A DNA stretch of 64,000 nt. Origin: Sabethes cyaneus. Taxonomy: Eukaryota > Arthropoda > Insecta > Diptera > Culicidae. Where the stretch lies: NCBI RefSeq assembly GCF_943734655.1, contig NC_071354.1, positions 164,239,142 through 164,303,141 of the forward strand, given 5' to 3'. Below, piece after piece: positions 1-13,179 of this stretch (position 1 is its first letter; each line of letters opens with the position of its first letter). Both the position numbers and the translations under genes were made by a program. The notes beneath the pieces are model-generated. The model saw only the letters and a list, made by a program, of their open reading frames with translations. It had not been told where the DNA came from and searched no databases.

Positions 1-950
1 GCTTCAACTATGCGATGATAGATAGTGCGTTATGTAGTGCATTTTTTTCAATAGCAACAAAAGAAACCCATTCAGAACTTTCACAGAAAAGATCCTGAAT
101 ACATGCTTCGAATGATGTTTCAATTCAATAGTTTACAATACATCTGGTTCTAAAAAAATATTTTGCTTTTTTGAACCAACAAGCAGTTGTTCAAAATGGA
201 ATGCAGCAAAATATATATTTTTTAGTCAATGACACGCAATGATGTATGATACGTTTTCGATGGGCTGTGTGTTTATTGAATAACAGTACCACCTTGAAGA
301 AATCACTTCAAGTGGTAGATTAAGATTACCATGCTCATGTTCAACGGAGTGGTTAATAATTTAAGTGCATATCAAGTAAATCAATGACAGTAATTCTCAA
401 TTGCATCATACGCGTATTAACCAAATTGGATATGCAACGTTCACCTGGTTCTCTGTTCCTGGGAATCTTATCGCATTAAAAATGCAATTCATTCCGCCTG
501 TCCGCCTTCTTCTTTGGGTGTCATATTCTGCACAAACGTCGGTAGTTAGCAGGCAAGACTTGTGCAATTTACTCGTCACACCCTATGTCCGTAGATGGTA
601 AGCTTCTTAACATGAACGGGTTACAGAGATCGAAGACCTTAGGTAAAGATGGCGATCAAAGATGATGATGAAGACGACGGGAATGACGTGATGGAATGCG
701 GTTACAGATTGACGGATGTAATGTGTACCTACGTATCTGCTTGCGTTCACACTGAACGAACAAACGAGTACCTTGAATCGGCAAAAATTACGGTGGGAAT
801 ATATAGAAGTTTTGAGTGTCAATGCAGAAAAATTATGTGCATGCAGGTTCACACTAAGTTTACTGACAAATAAGCTTAAATTTGTGCTAAGCATATTTCA
901 CATTTTTAATAGTAAAAAATAGTAAATAGTAAATTATTTTTGATCAACTT
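1..950. other. AT-rich non-coding sequence
   Basis: No domain-bearing frame, repeat or RNA gene was recognised; short open frames on both strands have no coding character. By position it may be an intron or 3' flank of the minus-strand ligase gene. Confidence 0.4.
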
Positions 951-1326
951 CCCAGCTAGCACCAACTCGTATATCAATGTACCAAAATTATCGTAAATAT
1001 CTCTTAATAAATTCGAAATCATAACTAAAGCTTAATAAAGTGAACCCAAGTTGATTTTCTATCGTATATAATGATAATAACTGACATACATACGATTTTC
1101 AGCACAAAATGGTATAGCAGTACGAAACGAGTCGCGCTTAATCGGATATTATCATATCTAAATACTTGTATAGTCGTAACGCTTAAAATTATTCCTAATC
1201 ATGTATGTCGCCTCCAAAATGGTACGGATATGCCAATTTTGCGCATCACATACAATTTATTAGCATGTATATCTGTACGTAATGCTGATTTTTACATTTT
1301 ATATACATATGAAAATGCTAGCAGCA
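951..1326 (+). mobile_element. MITE-like repeat, GCTAGC-ended family, copy 1
   Basis: The repeat begins CCCAGCTAGCACC and ends with GAAAATGCTAGC near 1322, so the two ends are inverted. It contains signatures shared with copies near 11.4 kb and 58.4 kb: TTATCGTAAA, CGTATATAATGATAAT, CGCCTCCAAAAT and TTTTGCGCATCA. It has no coding sequence. No clear target duplication was identified. It is inferred to be a non-autonomous DNA element. Confidence 0.55.
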
Positions 1327-1419
1327 CCCTGCAGAAACCACTTCTGTATAACTTTTTATAGATTTCTATATAAAAGTACCAGGTTTGCAACTTATCAGGT
1401 CGAATTTTATTTGATAAAT

Positions 1420-4400
1420 GGTTGGTAATGACCGGATAATGCTCAAAACAGACCCCATAGTGGCCCTTAGCCTCTTATCCAGCAACTCCTCCTACCTCCA
1501 CATGGTACCAGCCGGAATACGAGCAACCTTAGCGAAGATCGAGTAACCTACCACGGTGGAAACCAAGGTCGTATGCTGATAGGGAAGGAAGCACAGTGTT
1601 GTCTCGACACTATAAAATGGTCGCCCCATCACGAGATTCGGTAGTGTAGGCCCTAGTACGGTTACCTATCTAAATCCAACACACTAAAAAGACTCAAGAC
1701 ATTCAGTATGGACAAAGGCGACGAAATAAGGACATGGACTGGAGATTTGGTACCTAGAACTGCAGATCGCCATATTTGGTTGGTGGTGATAGGGTGCTGC
1801 TTGATCAGTTAGAACCCCGAAAGTTTGGCAAAGTGGCACTGCAGGAGATCTGTCGCAAAGGCGAGAAGGTGTGAGGATCCGTGGCGGCAAAGCCCAATTT
1901 TTCCAGAGTAGTGGAGCAACCAACGGGTTTCGTAGTGTTAGGCAAACTGGGACTGTTGGGACTGGAATGCGATCAACGAGAGGATGTGCGTGTTGAGGAT
2001 AATAGGCCGTTTCTTCAACTACACGACCTAACTACAGAGGCAACGTACGACAGCTGCTCACCATGGGACATTAAGATCGGCATCGGGGATATGAACGCCC
2101 AGGTCAGTAGGGAAGCAATGTATAGACTGGTGATCGGACCCCATAGCCTGCACACCGACATAAACGATAACGGCCAGCAATGCATCAACTTTGCAACTTC
2201 GGTTGGCTTGGTGGTCAGAAGCTCTTTGTTCCCCGCAAAGATATCCACAAAGCCACCTGGACAACACCTGAATAATGAACCTTGAACCAAAGCGACTATA
2301 TTCTCATTGAGAGCCGGTTTTTCTCGAACATCATCAACGTACGCTTCCTACGGGGTACGGGTATCGACTCAGACCGATACCCAGTAGCAGCACATGTGTG
2401 CTCAAAACTATCGACGGTTTATACCTCGCGACAAAGCCGCCCTCCTCAGTTAAACATTCGGCAATTAGCAAACTCACGAGTTGCTGAAAACTACGAGCCC
2501 ATGCTGGATGAAGCTCTGCCTTCCTCTGTAAAGCTGGATGCTTCGACTCTCGAAAACGGATGGAGTCGGATACACTCGGCCGTCAACGAGGCCGCAACCG
2601 CGGTGCTAGATGAGGAAACCTCGAGCCCACAAAATAATTGGTTTGACGGGGAATGCCAAGAAGCGATAGAGAGAAAAAAAAGAGCTTGGGAAAACTATCT
2701 GAGCATATCCACGAGAGAGAATTTGGCCAAGTATCGACGAGCGAGGAGTGAGTTGACCACGATCCTGAGGAGGAAAAAGCGCCAGAAGGAGGACACAGAT
2801 CGTGTTGAGTTAGAACAACTATTCCGGGCTAATGACATCCGCAAGTTTTACGAGAAGGTGAACCAAACTCGCAAGGCCCACACACCAAAACCTGACATGT
2901 GTAGGGACGAAAAAGGGGATCTAATCACAAACGAGCGCGAGGTGGTCGACAAGTGGAAGCAGTTCTTCGATGAACACCTCAACGGCGATATAGCAGCAGG
3001 AGACGCAATGGAAGTTAACCTCGGAGTACCTACGAACGACAACAGCGTACCGGCTCCCGATCTCGAAGATATCCGGCGAGAAATCGGTCTGCTGAAGAAT
3101 AATAGAGCCGCCGGAAAGGATTGACTTCCGGTAGAACTCTACAAAATGGCCAAGAACCGCTAGCAACGGCATTTCACTGGCTTATTTCAAGGATTTGGGA
3201 AGAAGAGAAACTACCAGAGGAGTGGATGGAAGGTGTAGTCTGTCCCATCTACAAAAATGGCGACCGGCTAGATTGCTGTAATTACCCGGCAACACGTTGG
3301 TCAACGCCGCCTACAGCTCTCCCTGATTTTGTTGCGTCGTCTATCCCCAATAGCTAGAGGATTTGTAGGGCAGTATCAGGCGGGCTTTGGGGGCCCGTGC
3401 GACTACGGAATCGGATCACATTTTTATCCTTCAGAAATGTCGAGAGTACAACGTGCCCTCGCATCATATTTTCGTGGATTTCAGAGCAGCATACGATACC
3501 GTAAAACGCGAACAGCTATGGCAGATAATGCACGAATATGGTTTTCCGGGCTGATCAAAGTACCCTGGAGCGAGTGATGTGCTACGTGCGCGTTTCTGGG
3601 ACACTCTCAAGTCCTTTCGAATCGCGCAGAGGGTTGCGGTAAGGGGATGGACTGTCCTGTATGTTATTCAATATCGCTATGGAAGGTTTGATCCAGCGAA
3701 CGAGTAACGAAACGAAATGAAAGTTCTTCAGCAAGAGTAGCCAACTCCTAGCCTTCGCAGACGACCTCGATATCCTTATTCGAAACCTTGGGACGCGGAG
3801 GCAATCTACGCCAGACTTAAAACAGAGGCTAGGAGGATCGGGTTACAAATCAATGCGTCGAAAACCAAATATATGGTAGGAAGAGGCTTCAGAGAAAGCA
3901 GCATTTGCCTCCCTCGGACAGTGACTATTGACGGCGATGAACTGGAAGGGTTTGACGAATTCGTATATTTGGGATCTTTGGACACCGTCAACAATAATAC
4001 GAGTATGGAGATTCAACGACGCACTGCAGCTGGAAATCGCGCCTACTTTTCCCTTCGCAAGACGGTTCGATAAAGGAGCATTCGCCGCCGCACAAAGCTG
4101 ACGACTTACAAAACGCTAATCAGACCAGTAGTTCTCTACGGACTTGAAACAGCAACATCAAGACATCTTCCGGCGGAGTACAAACGGGAAGCGGAGTGTG
4201 GTGAACCACGAGTTTCAGGCATTACTTTGAGAGATTCCCATCGTACACCTGGCAAAAGTTAGAAGACTACGGTGGGCCGGGCACGTCGCAAGGATGCCGG
4301 ACAACTGTGCAGTGAAATCCGTTCTCTACAAGAACCGCACCGGCACCAGGAAAAAGGGGCCCAACGAGCCTAATGGGTCGACCAGGTTGAAATCGACCTG

Positions 4401-4457
4401 CATGTGTCGAGACGCGCAACGAATTGGCGACGAGTAACTCAGGACCGAGTATCATGC
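1420..4457 (+). pseudogene. RTE-like non-LTR retrotransposon, copy 1 (degenerate)
   Basis: This is a decayed LINE with an AP-type endonuclease followed by reverse transcriptase. The endonuclease shows the GDMNAQV and IGPHSLH motifs near 2085-2150 and NQSDYILIESRFFS near 2285. A linker (about 2420-3120, open to stop TGA at 3122) ends in NNRAAGKD. The RT part is fragmented: EEWMEGVVCPIYKNGDR near 3220, GFVGQYQAGF near 3360, FADDLDI near 3757, and the C-terminal FVYLGSL near 3960 and RWAGHVARMPD near 4270. Several stops and frameshifts break it. About 250 bp of GC-richer sequence upstream of the endonuclease may be the 5' UTR. The RTE clade is my best match from the catalytic and C-terminal motifs; the CFDP2-like endonuclease family is related. 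Confidence 0.75.
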
Positions 4458-4479
4458 AGGGGAAAAACTTTCCTGTCGC

Positions 4480-5110
4480 AATATGGTCAACCTCTATTGG
4501 GTTCCTGGTCACTGCGGAATCAAAGGGAACGAAACTGCTGATCAATTGGCAAAGAAGGGGTCATCCATGCAGTTCATAGGACCCGAACCCTTTTTTGGAC
4601 TATCTTCATGTGCCCTTAAAATGGAACTTTGGAATTTGGAAAAACTAAAGGTACAGTCTAACTGGAATATTACCGCGAATGCCCGGCAATCGAAACGTTT
4701 TATAGAGCCAAATGCTCTTCAATCACAAAAACTATTAAACCTTTCAAAATCCGACTTGAGCACATACACCGGTTTGATAACAGGACATTGTCCTTGTAAG
4801 TACCACCTGAAACTCATCGGTAAACTTAATGAAGCTAACTGTCGCTTTTGTAATCATGAAATTGAAAGCTCCGAACATTTGTTGTGCGACTGTGTTGCAC
4901 TATATCATAAACGACGTAGATATCTTGATAAGGGGCTGACTCAGCCCTGTGATATTTGGAATGCTGCTCCTAATCAGGTGATAAATTTCATACGAAATGC
5001 ATCACCTGATTGGGGTAAATGCCAACAGTAGTTGAGGTGGCTCATCAAACTTTGATAGCTCACTGATACGACATGGCATAAATTAAAAGAGGACACACCA
5101 CAATAGATCA
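4480..5110 (+). pseudogene. 3' end of an I/R1-type LINE: RNase H and Cys motif
   Basis: An open frame (to TAG at 5029-5031) starts inside an RNase H domain (LYWVPGHCGIKGNETAD, with the His and catalytic Asp) and ends in a Cys/His motif, CRFCNHEIESSEHLLCDC. RNase H after RT occurs in I, R1 and LOA-type LINEs, not RTE, so this is a different element from the one ending at 4457. The N-terminal endonuclease and RT are absent. About 80 bp of 3' UTR follows. The frame is undamaged over 180 codons, so this fragment is younger than its left neighbour. Confidence 0.7.
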
Positions 5111-7890
5111 AAATAATGGTCGCGGTGGTAAGTCCCCAACACGGGAAAAAAAATCATGCAGGGGAACTCTTGATACGGCCAGAGTCACCCCGGCTTCCAG
5201 GCGGTAAAGTAAGTAAGGTCGAATTTTATGCTGCCAATTGTTTACAAATTGGCTTGCTTTTTCTCATCATAATCATACAGAGGCAGAGGAATTTGCTTCT
5301 CACAACGACCAAGTGCTTTCGTTTTCTGTTCACCCGTTTGCTCTTCCTTCTAATGATGCCTGAATACTGTTTAATTCTATTACAATCACTCATCTTGCGA
5401 ACAAGGAGCACAACTACAAGGAGAGCTAATCTATTCTTTGCACACTGGAGACAAGAGACTATTTGCTCCGTATCCCAGAGAGAATGTCGGAGCATTTTGC
5501 CAGTAAAATACTGAAAATTGAAATTATTTTCCGAGCATGGGATAAGCCTGGCTACAATTCAATGCGTTAAGGTGAAATAAGTGATCATCAACATGTGAGA
5601 CAAATAATCATTTGCTATCTTAGCTGTATCCCATTCCAAAAATTGCAATTGAAGAGCTAGGGAAGTCTATTTACTAATTCAATCAAAGCAACCATTGCGA
5701 TCATGGATACGAATTGAGGCCTTATTTCACGTTAACAATCTATGAGTTCTACTCTTTAAATATTCTAACTGACAGAAAACAAAAAATTGTGTTTCGTTTA
5801 TCGTAAATGGAAATAACTGAAATTCCAGTTGCTGGGATGTAATACTAATGTATGGGAACATTTTTCTTTGAAACTTTTCATTGGCTTTTACTATTTATCA
5901 TTTAAAAAACAATGTTGTACTCAGGCTTGTCATTTCCTTACTCATTGTGCAAAAAGTGCAACTTTTTTCACTCAAAACAATGAGCAGAACTGCTGCCACA
6001 AATGAAAAACACATCCACGCAATGGGAAACAGACCAAAAATAAAGAGAAATATAAACAAACTTTAGATTCTCATTGTGCGCTCGTACTGCAGGAAGCACG
6101 GGAATTACATTGTTGCCGTATCTATCATCCACCATCGTCATATGCAACATTTTTTGCACTGTTGCCGCTGCGAGAAGTCTAAACAGTTTTTTTTGTGCCA
6201 TATCATGGACAGCCAAAAAGTGTATTAACACTTTGTTGCTCAGTTTATTCCTCAATGAGAAGAACAATGAGCAGGTTGCTGAGCAATCGCGATCAGTAAA
6301 AAAGAGAAAAGTTCAAACAAAACGGAGCAACATAAATCGCGACTGAGTAAAGTGCGAATTTTTCTCTTCTCTTTTTTATTCTGAGGAGGAATCATCCCTG
6401 GTTGTACTAATTATCACACAATTGCTACATCTTTTATGAATCGATCAGTACACAAACTATTAAAAACCGTTCAGAACTGGCAGAGTTGTCAGCGTTCAAA
6501 ATCTTTCATTATTTCGTGAAACTCGCCTGAATCTAAATTTTGGAATAACACACGGCGGGAAGACGTATTCCTACGTCAAAATAACTTTGCGATGCTCTGT
6601 TTATCAGTTAGCTGTTTGATTCAGGATATCAGCCCATTGTACTAATTATCATAAATAATTAAACCATAACCGTTTAAACCAAATGATTGATTTCGTTTCT
6701 CTACCATTATTGACATTTTTCCTGAGCTTTTTGTAATTGTAGGCAATTGTTCTGCAAGTTACACAAGTTAAAAAATAACCATGCATCCTCATTCCTTTTG
6801 AATAATAATGGAGGCGCCTTGTTTATCAGCCACCAATAACGTTACAGTGATAACCATCAAATCCAAAAAAGTAAAAGTTGTACCAGTTAAATAAGGATTG
6901 TTTTTCTCTTACATAGGAAATGTCCTGGTAGAGTACACAAAATCAGATCGGAACCAGTGCTTATTTCACGCTTATTTTATTTTGTCCGTATAGTGAAATT
7001 AAATCCACGTGGGTACATTATTATGGGTTCTTATAAAAGTGAAGCAAATAAAAATTGTTCTCAAGTTTTAATTACCAATAGTTTTTCAAAGTTAAAAAAA
7101 CTGAGCTGATTTTTTTAGGCTTGACTAATTCTCTCCAAGGAGGGGCTTAGACCCCCCGACGCCTTTCCGTATGTTTGGGAAATATTTGTGCAGTTTGTGA
7201 ACTCTTTATTTTACAGTACTAGAGTTTAATGGAAAAAATTCTCCTTTACTCATACATGATTAAAAATTGTATTGGGGCGCTCATGAATCATTTTCTTTTT
7301 TAAATCTTTGATTAAAATAAGTTGAGCTGCATTCCATAAATTGCCAAGACAGAGGAAAAAAACAAGAATATAAAGGTCAACATGAAGAAGGCTTTTTTTA
7401 TCCTAGCCTAGATCCATTTAGTAGGTAAACCTTTGAACATTCATTCAGCCACTTGCTAGGCAGCAAATGAAAGGGAGTTAGTGGGTTACTGGTCCGGCAT
7501 TATTTTATTCATGCGGCAGTGCAAGGTTGCTGCAGGTGAATCCTTTCGACTAGGATAGTCAGGATGTACTATCCACAGTAGGACAAACGAGAATACCGTG
7601 TGTGTATGAGGAGCTGCATATGTTAAGTCGAGGAGAAAACGTTGGAAGTATGTTAGCATATCATTAAGTGCAAGTTGTTGCCGTGAGGCGTTTGAACTGG
7701 TTGTGCCTAGGAAGTACGGTTACAAGAATTTCGAAAGGATGACAGGTAGAGCTGTAAAAATGTAATATTCTTGAAATTATTTTCATTTAAAAGTAATCCC
7801 ATTGTAAAAACTGATTTAATGTGTGAAAAACTGCAAAATTCAGACGAACGAAAATTAGCATTTATATACATAAGTCTAGCACAAACTGAC
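5111..7890. other. Non-coding stretch, no recognised element
   Basis: The stretch is AT-rich with scattered short repeats, such as AACAATGAGCAG at 5976 and again near 6264. No domain-bearing frame, LTR or inverted terminal repeat was identified. The donor GTCAGT of the minus-strand ligase exon is at its right edge, so it is probably intronic. Confidence 0.4.
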
Positions 7891-8053
7891 CTCTATTCAG
7901 TCGGTATCGGTGGTGTTTCTCCACCAGCGAGAGCGATGCCAGCGTCGTAATTTCGCCAATCGTAATAATGCCCTGGGCGGGGCACATTGCATCCGGGCAG
8001 GACACTTCGTACGCACCCTCGGAGATCTCAAACTCGATATACGCCGTCATGCA
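7891..8053 (-). CDS. RNF144: RNF144-like RBR E3 ligase, third coding exon completing RING1
   Basis: The exon is 163 nt, preceded by a pyrimidine-rich acceptor (TTTTCAG at 8060-8054) and followed by a GTCAGT donor at 7890-7885; it enters in phase 0 and leaves in phase 1. It starts with the cysteine that completes the CTEC pair of the exon 30 kb upstream, then CMTAYIEF and SCPDAMCPAQG, giving the last RING1 cysteines at composite residues 776 and 781. This matches the RNF144 layout in which a helix follows the second Cys pair and a CPD..C motif closes RING1. The exon ends after YRLNR at a split codon. No later IBR or RING2 exon was recognised in 1-7890, so the gene probably continues beyond the window. 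Confidence 0.82.
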
Positions 8054-8059
8054 CTGAAA

Positions 8060-11000
8060 AGTAGAAGAAGAAAGAATTAACAAAAAAAAAAAACAATTGA
8101 AAGGAAGTGGAAACTATGATAATGTTTTGTATGTTTCACAGTGATAGCAAAAGTCTCGGCAGCCACTTGGCATTCAATGCGCCCACACACACCCACACAC
8201 CTGTCACGGACATCACCGTAATGTGCTTTCGGTGGGCGGTGATTTTATTGTCCATAAAGTTTAACGAGCATAGTTACGCTGAGATTGTATATTTGCATTC
8301 CATTAGGAACTGCCCGGTGGTAAGTCTTCTACTGTGAACGATGTACTCGGCAGAAGCAATTATGACAGCTTAATTGTTATGAGGACAGTGTAGAGGTTCC
8401 TGAAACGCTTCATGAATCTGTAGATGACTTAGTTAGAGTGATGGGTTCTCAATTTTCAAGATTAAATTTTTTAAAACGTGTGTTTGACATGTTATCACAC
8501 TTTTTCGTTAAACAATGTGACTTTGAAAAAGATAGAGATTCAAAAGATTAAATATTAATGACAATGAAACAATTAGTTATTTCGACAAGTTTTCCACTGG
8601 ATTAAAAGTCTGGGTCTGTTCTGAAGAAAACGTTTAATTGTCCTCGTCGAGAAATTCGATAAAAATCCAGGTCTATACAACAATAACCCACGGAGCAGGG
8701 CGCTATCACTAATAGTTTATTCTTTCATTATCAATTTGTATAGAGGGAAAAAGAGACAACATACCTGCATGAAATAATATTATACATCAGTTTCTGGAAT
8801 ACATTTATTGGTCATCATAGTTTAATACCAATTTTAAACTAATTTGAATGACTTATTCACTCTTGCTTGCATCAATTTCACACATGCTCGCAGTGTCAAA
8901 TCGTCTATGGTAGTGAGACACACTGTAAATTTCTTTTAAATAAGCTCATTTATCGACGAACAACACCCGACAGTTAAATTAGCTCCTTATTAAATATCCT
9001 CTTCCCTGCTGTAATTATTTGCTCATGATAGCCCTGACAATTTCGCGTCATAATGCATATATTTATCGTTATTACCTTCTATGGGGAGACCATCCCAATG
9101 ACTTAGTAGCTACATCGCCACTTAAACTAAGAGTGAATCATTCTGGTTATGTCTTTCATATCTTTCAAAATTATACTTCTTTTATTAAATACTGTAAAAC
9201 AAAAGGTCGAAGTGATTAGTTATGTCTCGCTGTATCATAAACCACTCGTTGCTTCAGCATAATCTTCGGTTATGCACCTCTTTGAGCAGCGGTGACTCAG
9301 TGCCGGAGCTCACTAATAGGCGATCGCGTGTCTTGTAACATCACTATGAGATATGAATGACATTTTATCTTGCGAATTTCGCTTTAACAAGACACGAAAT
9401 TGATTCCGCACAATTCCGGATGGCTTCACACATTTATACTTCATAAATCCTCACTACATAATAGTTTTCCCAACTAAGCTAAATTTAAAAAAGAAACAAA
9501 AATGACTTCTAAACATTTTGGCTAGATTTACTTGATGGCTAAATCTTAAAGCAAAATTAGTTAATTCAGTACTTCAAAGGGAAAAATAACTATGCGTCCC
9601 CGTTTCTTTTGGATTTGATGGAGACGCACTGTGAATGGCTTAATTATCATATGAACACTGATTAGCCTACAGTAAACTTATTTTCATTTCATGTTCGATG
9701 ATATGGAAATTATTTGAAAACAGGGATGCTAGATTAGGAACAAATTATTGCGTAATTTTGATTAAAAAATTTAGATAACAGCTCAATTAAAATGAAAAAA
9801 ACACAAAGTATTTAATTATTGTATTAATCTTGTATAGTAAAGATGTGTCCTTTGGTTGTTTTATATTTAACCAAATATCCCTATATTGAAGAAAATTTGT
9901 AGCGGACATAATTTAAAATAAGGAAACGGAGAATCACCATTTACAATTAGCAAATTAACGTCGCGTGTTTCAAAGGGAAATCGAAACGGTACCTCAAGTG
10001 TACCGTCACCGTCATCATCAGCTTTGAAACTTGACAGGCATGATACATCGAATAGTATTTTTCTTTGCCATAAACTAGCTTATCCAGTTGTGATCTCCAT
10101 CGTGTACCGGTAAGGGATCATCCAGTAGTAAAGTGTTCGTTTAGCAGCTAAGGGACCTTTCATGTACATCGAAGATGATCTTATTTCATTGAAAAAAAAT
10201 GTTCGCATAAAGCTGCTTATGCAAAAAGAAAACAAACCCAAACACTACGTAGTTCACGGACTCCCCCGCAATCTACACAAACTACTACACACGAAAAGCT
10301 GCAGACTTGGACTTGGAACTGTGCGGACGGATAGCCTCAACCGAAACAAGAACCGGTTTTGGATGCGGTTTCTTGCTGCTTGAGTCTTTCACTTAGCGGC
10401 TGCTGAATCTCAATGGTAAGTGTACGTACGTACGTACGTTTGGCGCAGCGGCTCGGTGCCCTGGTACGGTGAAGGAACTTTCGCAAGCGGCGAGTGCAAG
10501 TGCACTTAAGCCAACCATCCATCGATATAGTACAAGTACAGGATAGTGATCCGATCGTTGCGTCGCTTGTGAGATTCTCAATGATGCGCATTTTCCGCAA
10601 CCCCGGCCCTTTCGTGATCCAAATGGGACGAATGTTGACTTGTCATTATATCCCGCAAAAGAGCGCGTACTATTTACTGCTGTTGCAGCCAACGCCAGCA
10701 GCTGGCTCGTCCGGTAGCGGCGACAACGGGGAGAGCAATTAGTGCCCGGTTACCGCGATCGAGTACCTCGCGGTGTAAACATAGTCCGAATGGTGACCCC
10801 AATCATGCAATTTTAAAAGTGCGGTCAACGGTACGTTAAGATCTATCTGATAATGTTAATATGGAATAAACACGTTTCGGTAGTAACTATTACCCGTATG
10901 TATTCACAACTGTATAAATCAAGTCATTGTGTGCGCTTTTTAAATTATAAAAACTTTGTTTTCACGATTCTAGTGATTTAATGCTATTTGTGTATTTCTA

Positions 11001-11090
11001 GATCGTTCTTTACTACTAGTGATGTGATAGATGTTTAATTATTATATCGATTACCGTTTAATCGTTGAGCGTTGTCTACAGTAACCTTCA
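8060..11090. other. Intronic sequence, mostly unclassified
   Basis: This is ordinary AT-rich sequence apart from a GC-richer block at about 10240-10800 with a short (TACG)n run near 10423-10439. The open frames in that block (both strands, up to 99 codons) show no domain or splice context and are not called as genes. Confidence 0.4.
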
Positions 11091-11099
11091 ATTCAACTA

Positions 11100-11290
11100 G
11101 TCGTCCAAGTAGTATTCGATTAAAAAATATTCGAATAATTGTTTTACTATTCGATTAGTCGAATTAATTGAATGATTGACGGGTATTTTTATACCTACTA
11201 GTGCTGGCAGAATTCGATTGAAAACTATTCGAATATTGTTTTGTTATTCGATTAGTTCAATTGATCGAACGATTAACGGATATCGCTATA
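11100..11290. repeat. Tandemly duplicated ATTCGAATA-type repeat, possible hAT-like relic
   Basis: Two diverged copies of a ~70-bp block (about 11115-11185 and 11209-11282) share ATTCGATT, TATTCGAATA, TTATTCGATTAG and GATTAACGG or its variants. The palindromic ATTCGAAT core and the GTGCTGGCAGAATTCG boundary resemble ends of hAT-type MITEs, but no target duplication was confirmed. Confidence 0.35.
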
Positions 11291-11406
11291 CACTATACCA
11301 TACTATAAATCACCATTAAAGATGTGGAATGTTATCTGGCTAGAAGCGTTAATGCTTGAGGTTTCCCGGAAGTTTACGAGTATTTTACACCTTAGTATAA
11401 TAAGAA

Positions 11407-11540
11407 CCCAGCTAGCATTTTCAGACGTATATTAAGATTCCAAATGATAATTTCGTACCAATATGTATGCAACAAAATCGTATCTGATGCGCAAAATCAG
11501 CTTATACGTACTAATTTGGAGGCGATATAAACGCTGAGAA
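11407..11540 (-). mobile_element. MITE-like repeat, GCTAGC-ended family, copy 2 (partial)
   Basis: The left edge reads CCCAGCTAGCATTTTCAG. Read on the minus strand, the copy shows CGCCTCCAAATTAGTACG and TTTTGCGCATCAGATAC, matching the right half of the copy at 951-1326. The other half is missing. Confidence 0.5.
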
Positions 11541-13044
11541 ATAATTTTAAACGATTCGTTTATATAGGTATTTCTGAACGATTAGATCCGATTAAGCAAG
11601 ATGACCAGTTCCCTACTACTATACAACTCTGTACTGAAAATCGTATGTTTTTCAGCTATACAAGTAAACGATGAAATACAAACTTGTCCCTACTGTATTA
11701 GGGTAAGGAACGAGTTAAGCAGTGTTACCTATTTTAATTAGTTGAACATAAATGATCCGAAAATGCACTTTTTTATTCATATTTTCAAAATCTTTTGATA
11801 GGATCATCTTCACAAATCACTTAACCATACATTTGATTCACACAAACACAATTTACTGGGTTTTCGACAAGAAATATGATGAACTAAAAATTGTTGTCCA
11901 AAAACGTACATTTTTCAGCTGCTCTTCAGCAATCGCCACCTCGCTACTAACGAATTCATCAAATTTTCAGCACTGATTACAACCACTCTGAAAGTCAAGC
12001 ACTCAATTGTCACATACCATATTATTCACTCTCTTTTTTCTATTATCTAAGGCTTTTTCACTAGCCAAAAGTTTTATTATTTTCTAACAAAACTGAAAAC
12101 AAATTCTGAATTGACGGAACTTGTTCACCACTAGCAGCAGCTGAAGCACAACTGATGAACTATCGTGTTGCCAAGACACTGTTTCGGTTCTGGAAATAAG
12201 AATATTAAGTTTGAAATTAACTGAAATCTCCTATGGTGAAAACGTGGTTCAATACTTTCAAGAGAAATGTATGTTCATAATTAATTTTTCTTTATTAAAA
12301 ACAACACAAAAGACAGCTTTTTCATTAATTTTCGAAGATTTTCTCAGTGATTTTATAAAGTAACGATGTGTTTCAATGTTATTTGCTTTGACAACACTGT
12401 TCTGAGTCGGATCGTTTGTACTGCTATATGTTTACCTCTTTTGTTCTCCCACCATCCTTATGAACAGCGAGTGAGACGTCAAACCTGCAGTTTCCCATAA
12501 GAACACCAGAGAATAAAAGAGACGACGAATACCGTTTGCCGAACGGTGCGGTGAGTGTATGCCCCGATAAACAATTTAGACAGATGGCATTTTACGCATC
12601 TATGCCGATACGCTATGCCGATTACGCATCAGAAGCCGATCAGTAAGCCGCGGATAGGAACGCGAACTTACTGAATAGGGAGAAAAGTTCGAGGGATTTT
12701 TTAAGGGGACGTAAAAAAATTCAGATTTCAGGATTGCTTAAAAAAGCACCTTGCGGGTGAAAATGGGTTCGGTCTGTTCAAAATTAGTTCCACCGTTCCA
12801 ACTTTTAAAGCGAAAAATCAAAAGTTTAACTCAACAATAGTGTCTTCCAATGGTAACAGCTTGAAGAACTAAAGATAACAAGAAGATTGGTATGCTGATA
12901 TCCCCCACTTAGTCAACCCATCGCTTGTAATAAGGTAAAACAATCAGTGACCCGCTTAGACTGCTTAAAACTAGTTGTTTACCCTATGCTTTATTTGCGG
13001 TTCCGCATTTGTTGAGAGATATTTACGATAATTTTCGTACATTG
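11541..13044. other. Intronic sequence, no recognised element
   Basis: No coding or repeat structure was recognised. Sequence around 12420-12680 is less AT-rich but has no frame with domain features. Confidence 0.35.
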
Positions 13045-13135
13045 TTATAAGAGTTGCTATTGACTGGGTAATTGTCGTATGTTCGAATCTCGACTGAGAG
13101 CGACTGTTAGAATTAATAGGATCGCAACGCTAGCG
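13045..13135 (+). mobile_element. tRNA-derived SINE fragment
   Basis: The fragment contains the B-box-like ATGTTCGAATCTCG, followed by TGTTAGAATTAATAGGATCG. The same order (B box, then T(G)TTAGAGTCAATAGGAT) occurs in the copies near 19.5, 58.2 and 62.9 kb. The tail is replaced by short CGCAATCTATACC repeats that run into the next element. Confidence 0.45.
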
Positions 13136-13179
13136 CAATCTAAACCTATACCGCAATCTATACCAACGCTAACGCAATC

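Noticed and set aside
5968..6346. Overlapping plus and minus frames of 90-99 codons
   Set aside because: No recognisable motif; low-complexity start and antisense overlap suggest chance.
10337..10742. Three overlapping frames on both strands in a GC-richer block
   Set aside because: No domain, no splice context, and mutually overlapping; the block is noted as unclassified sequence.
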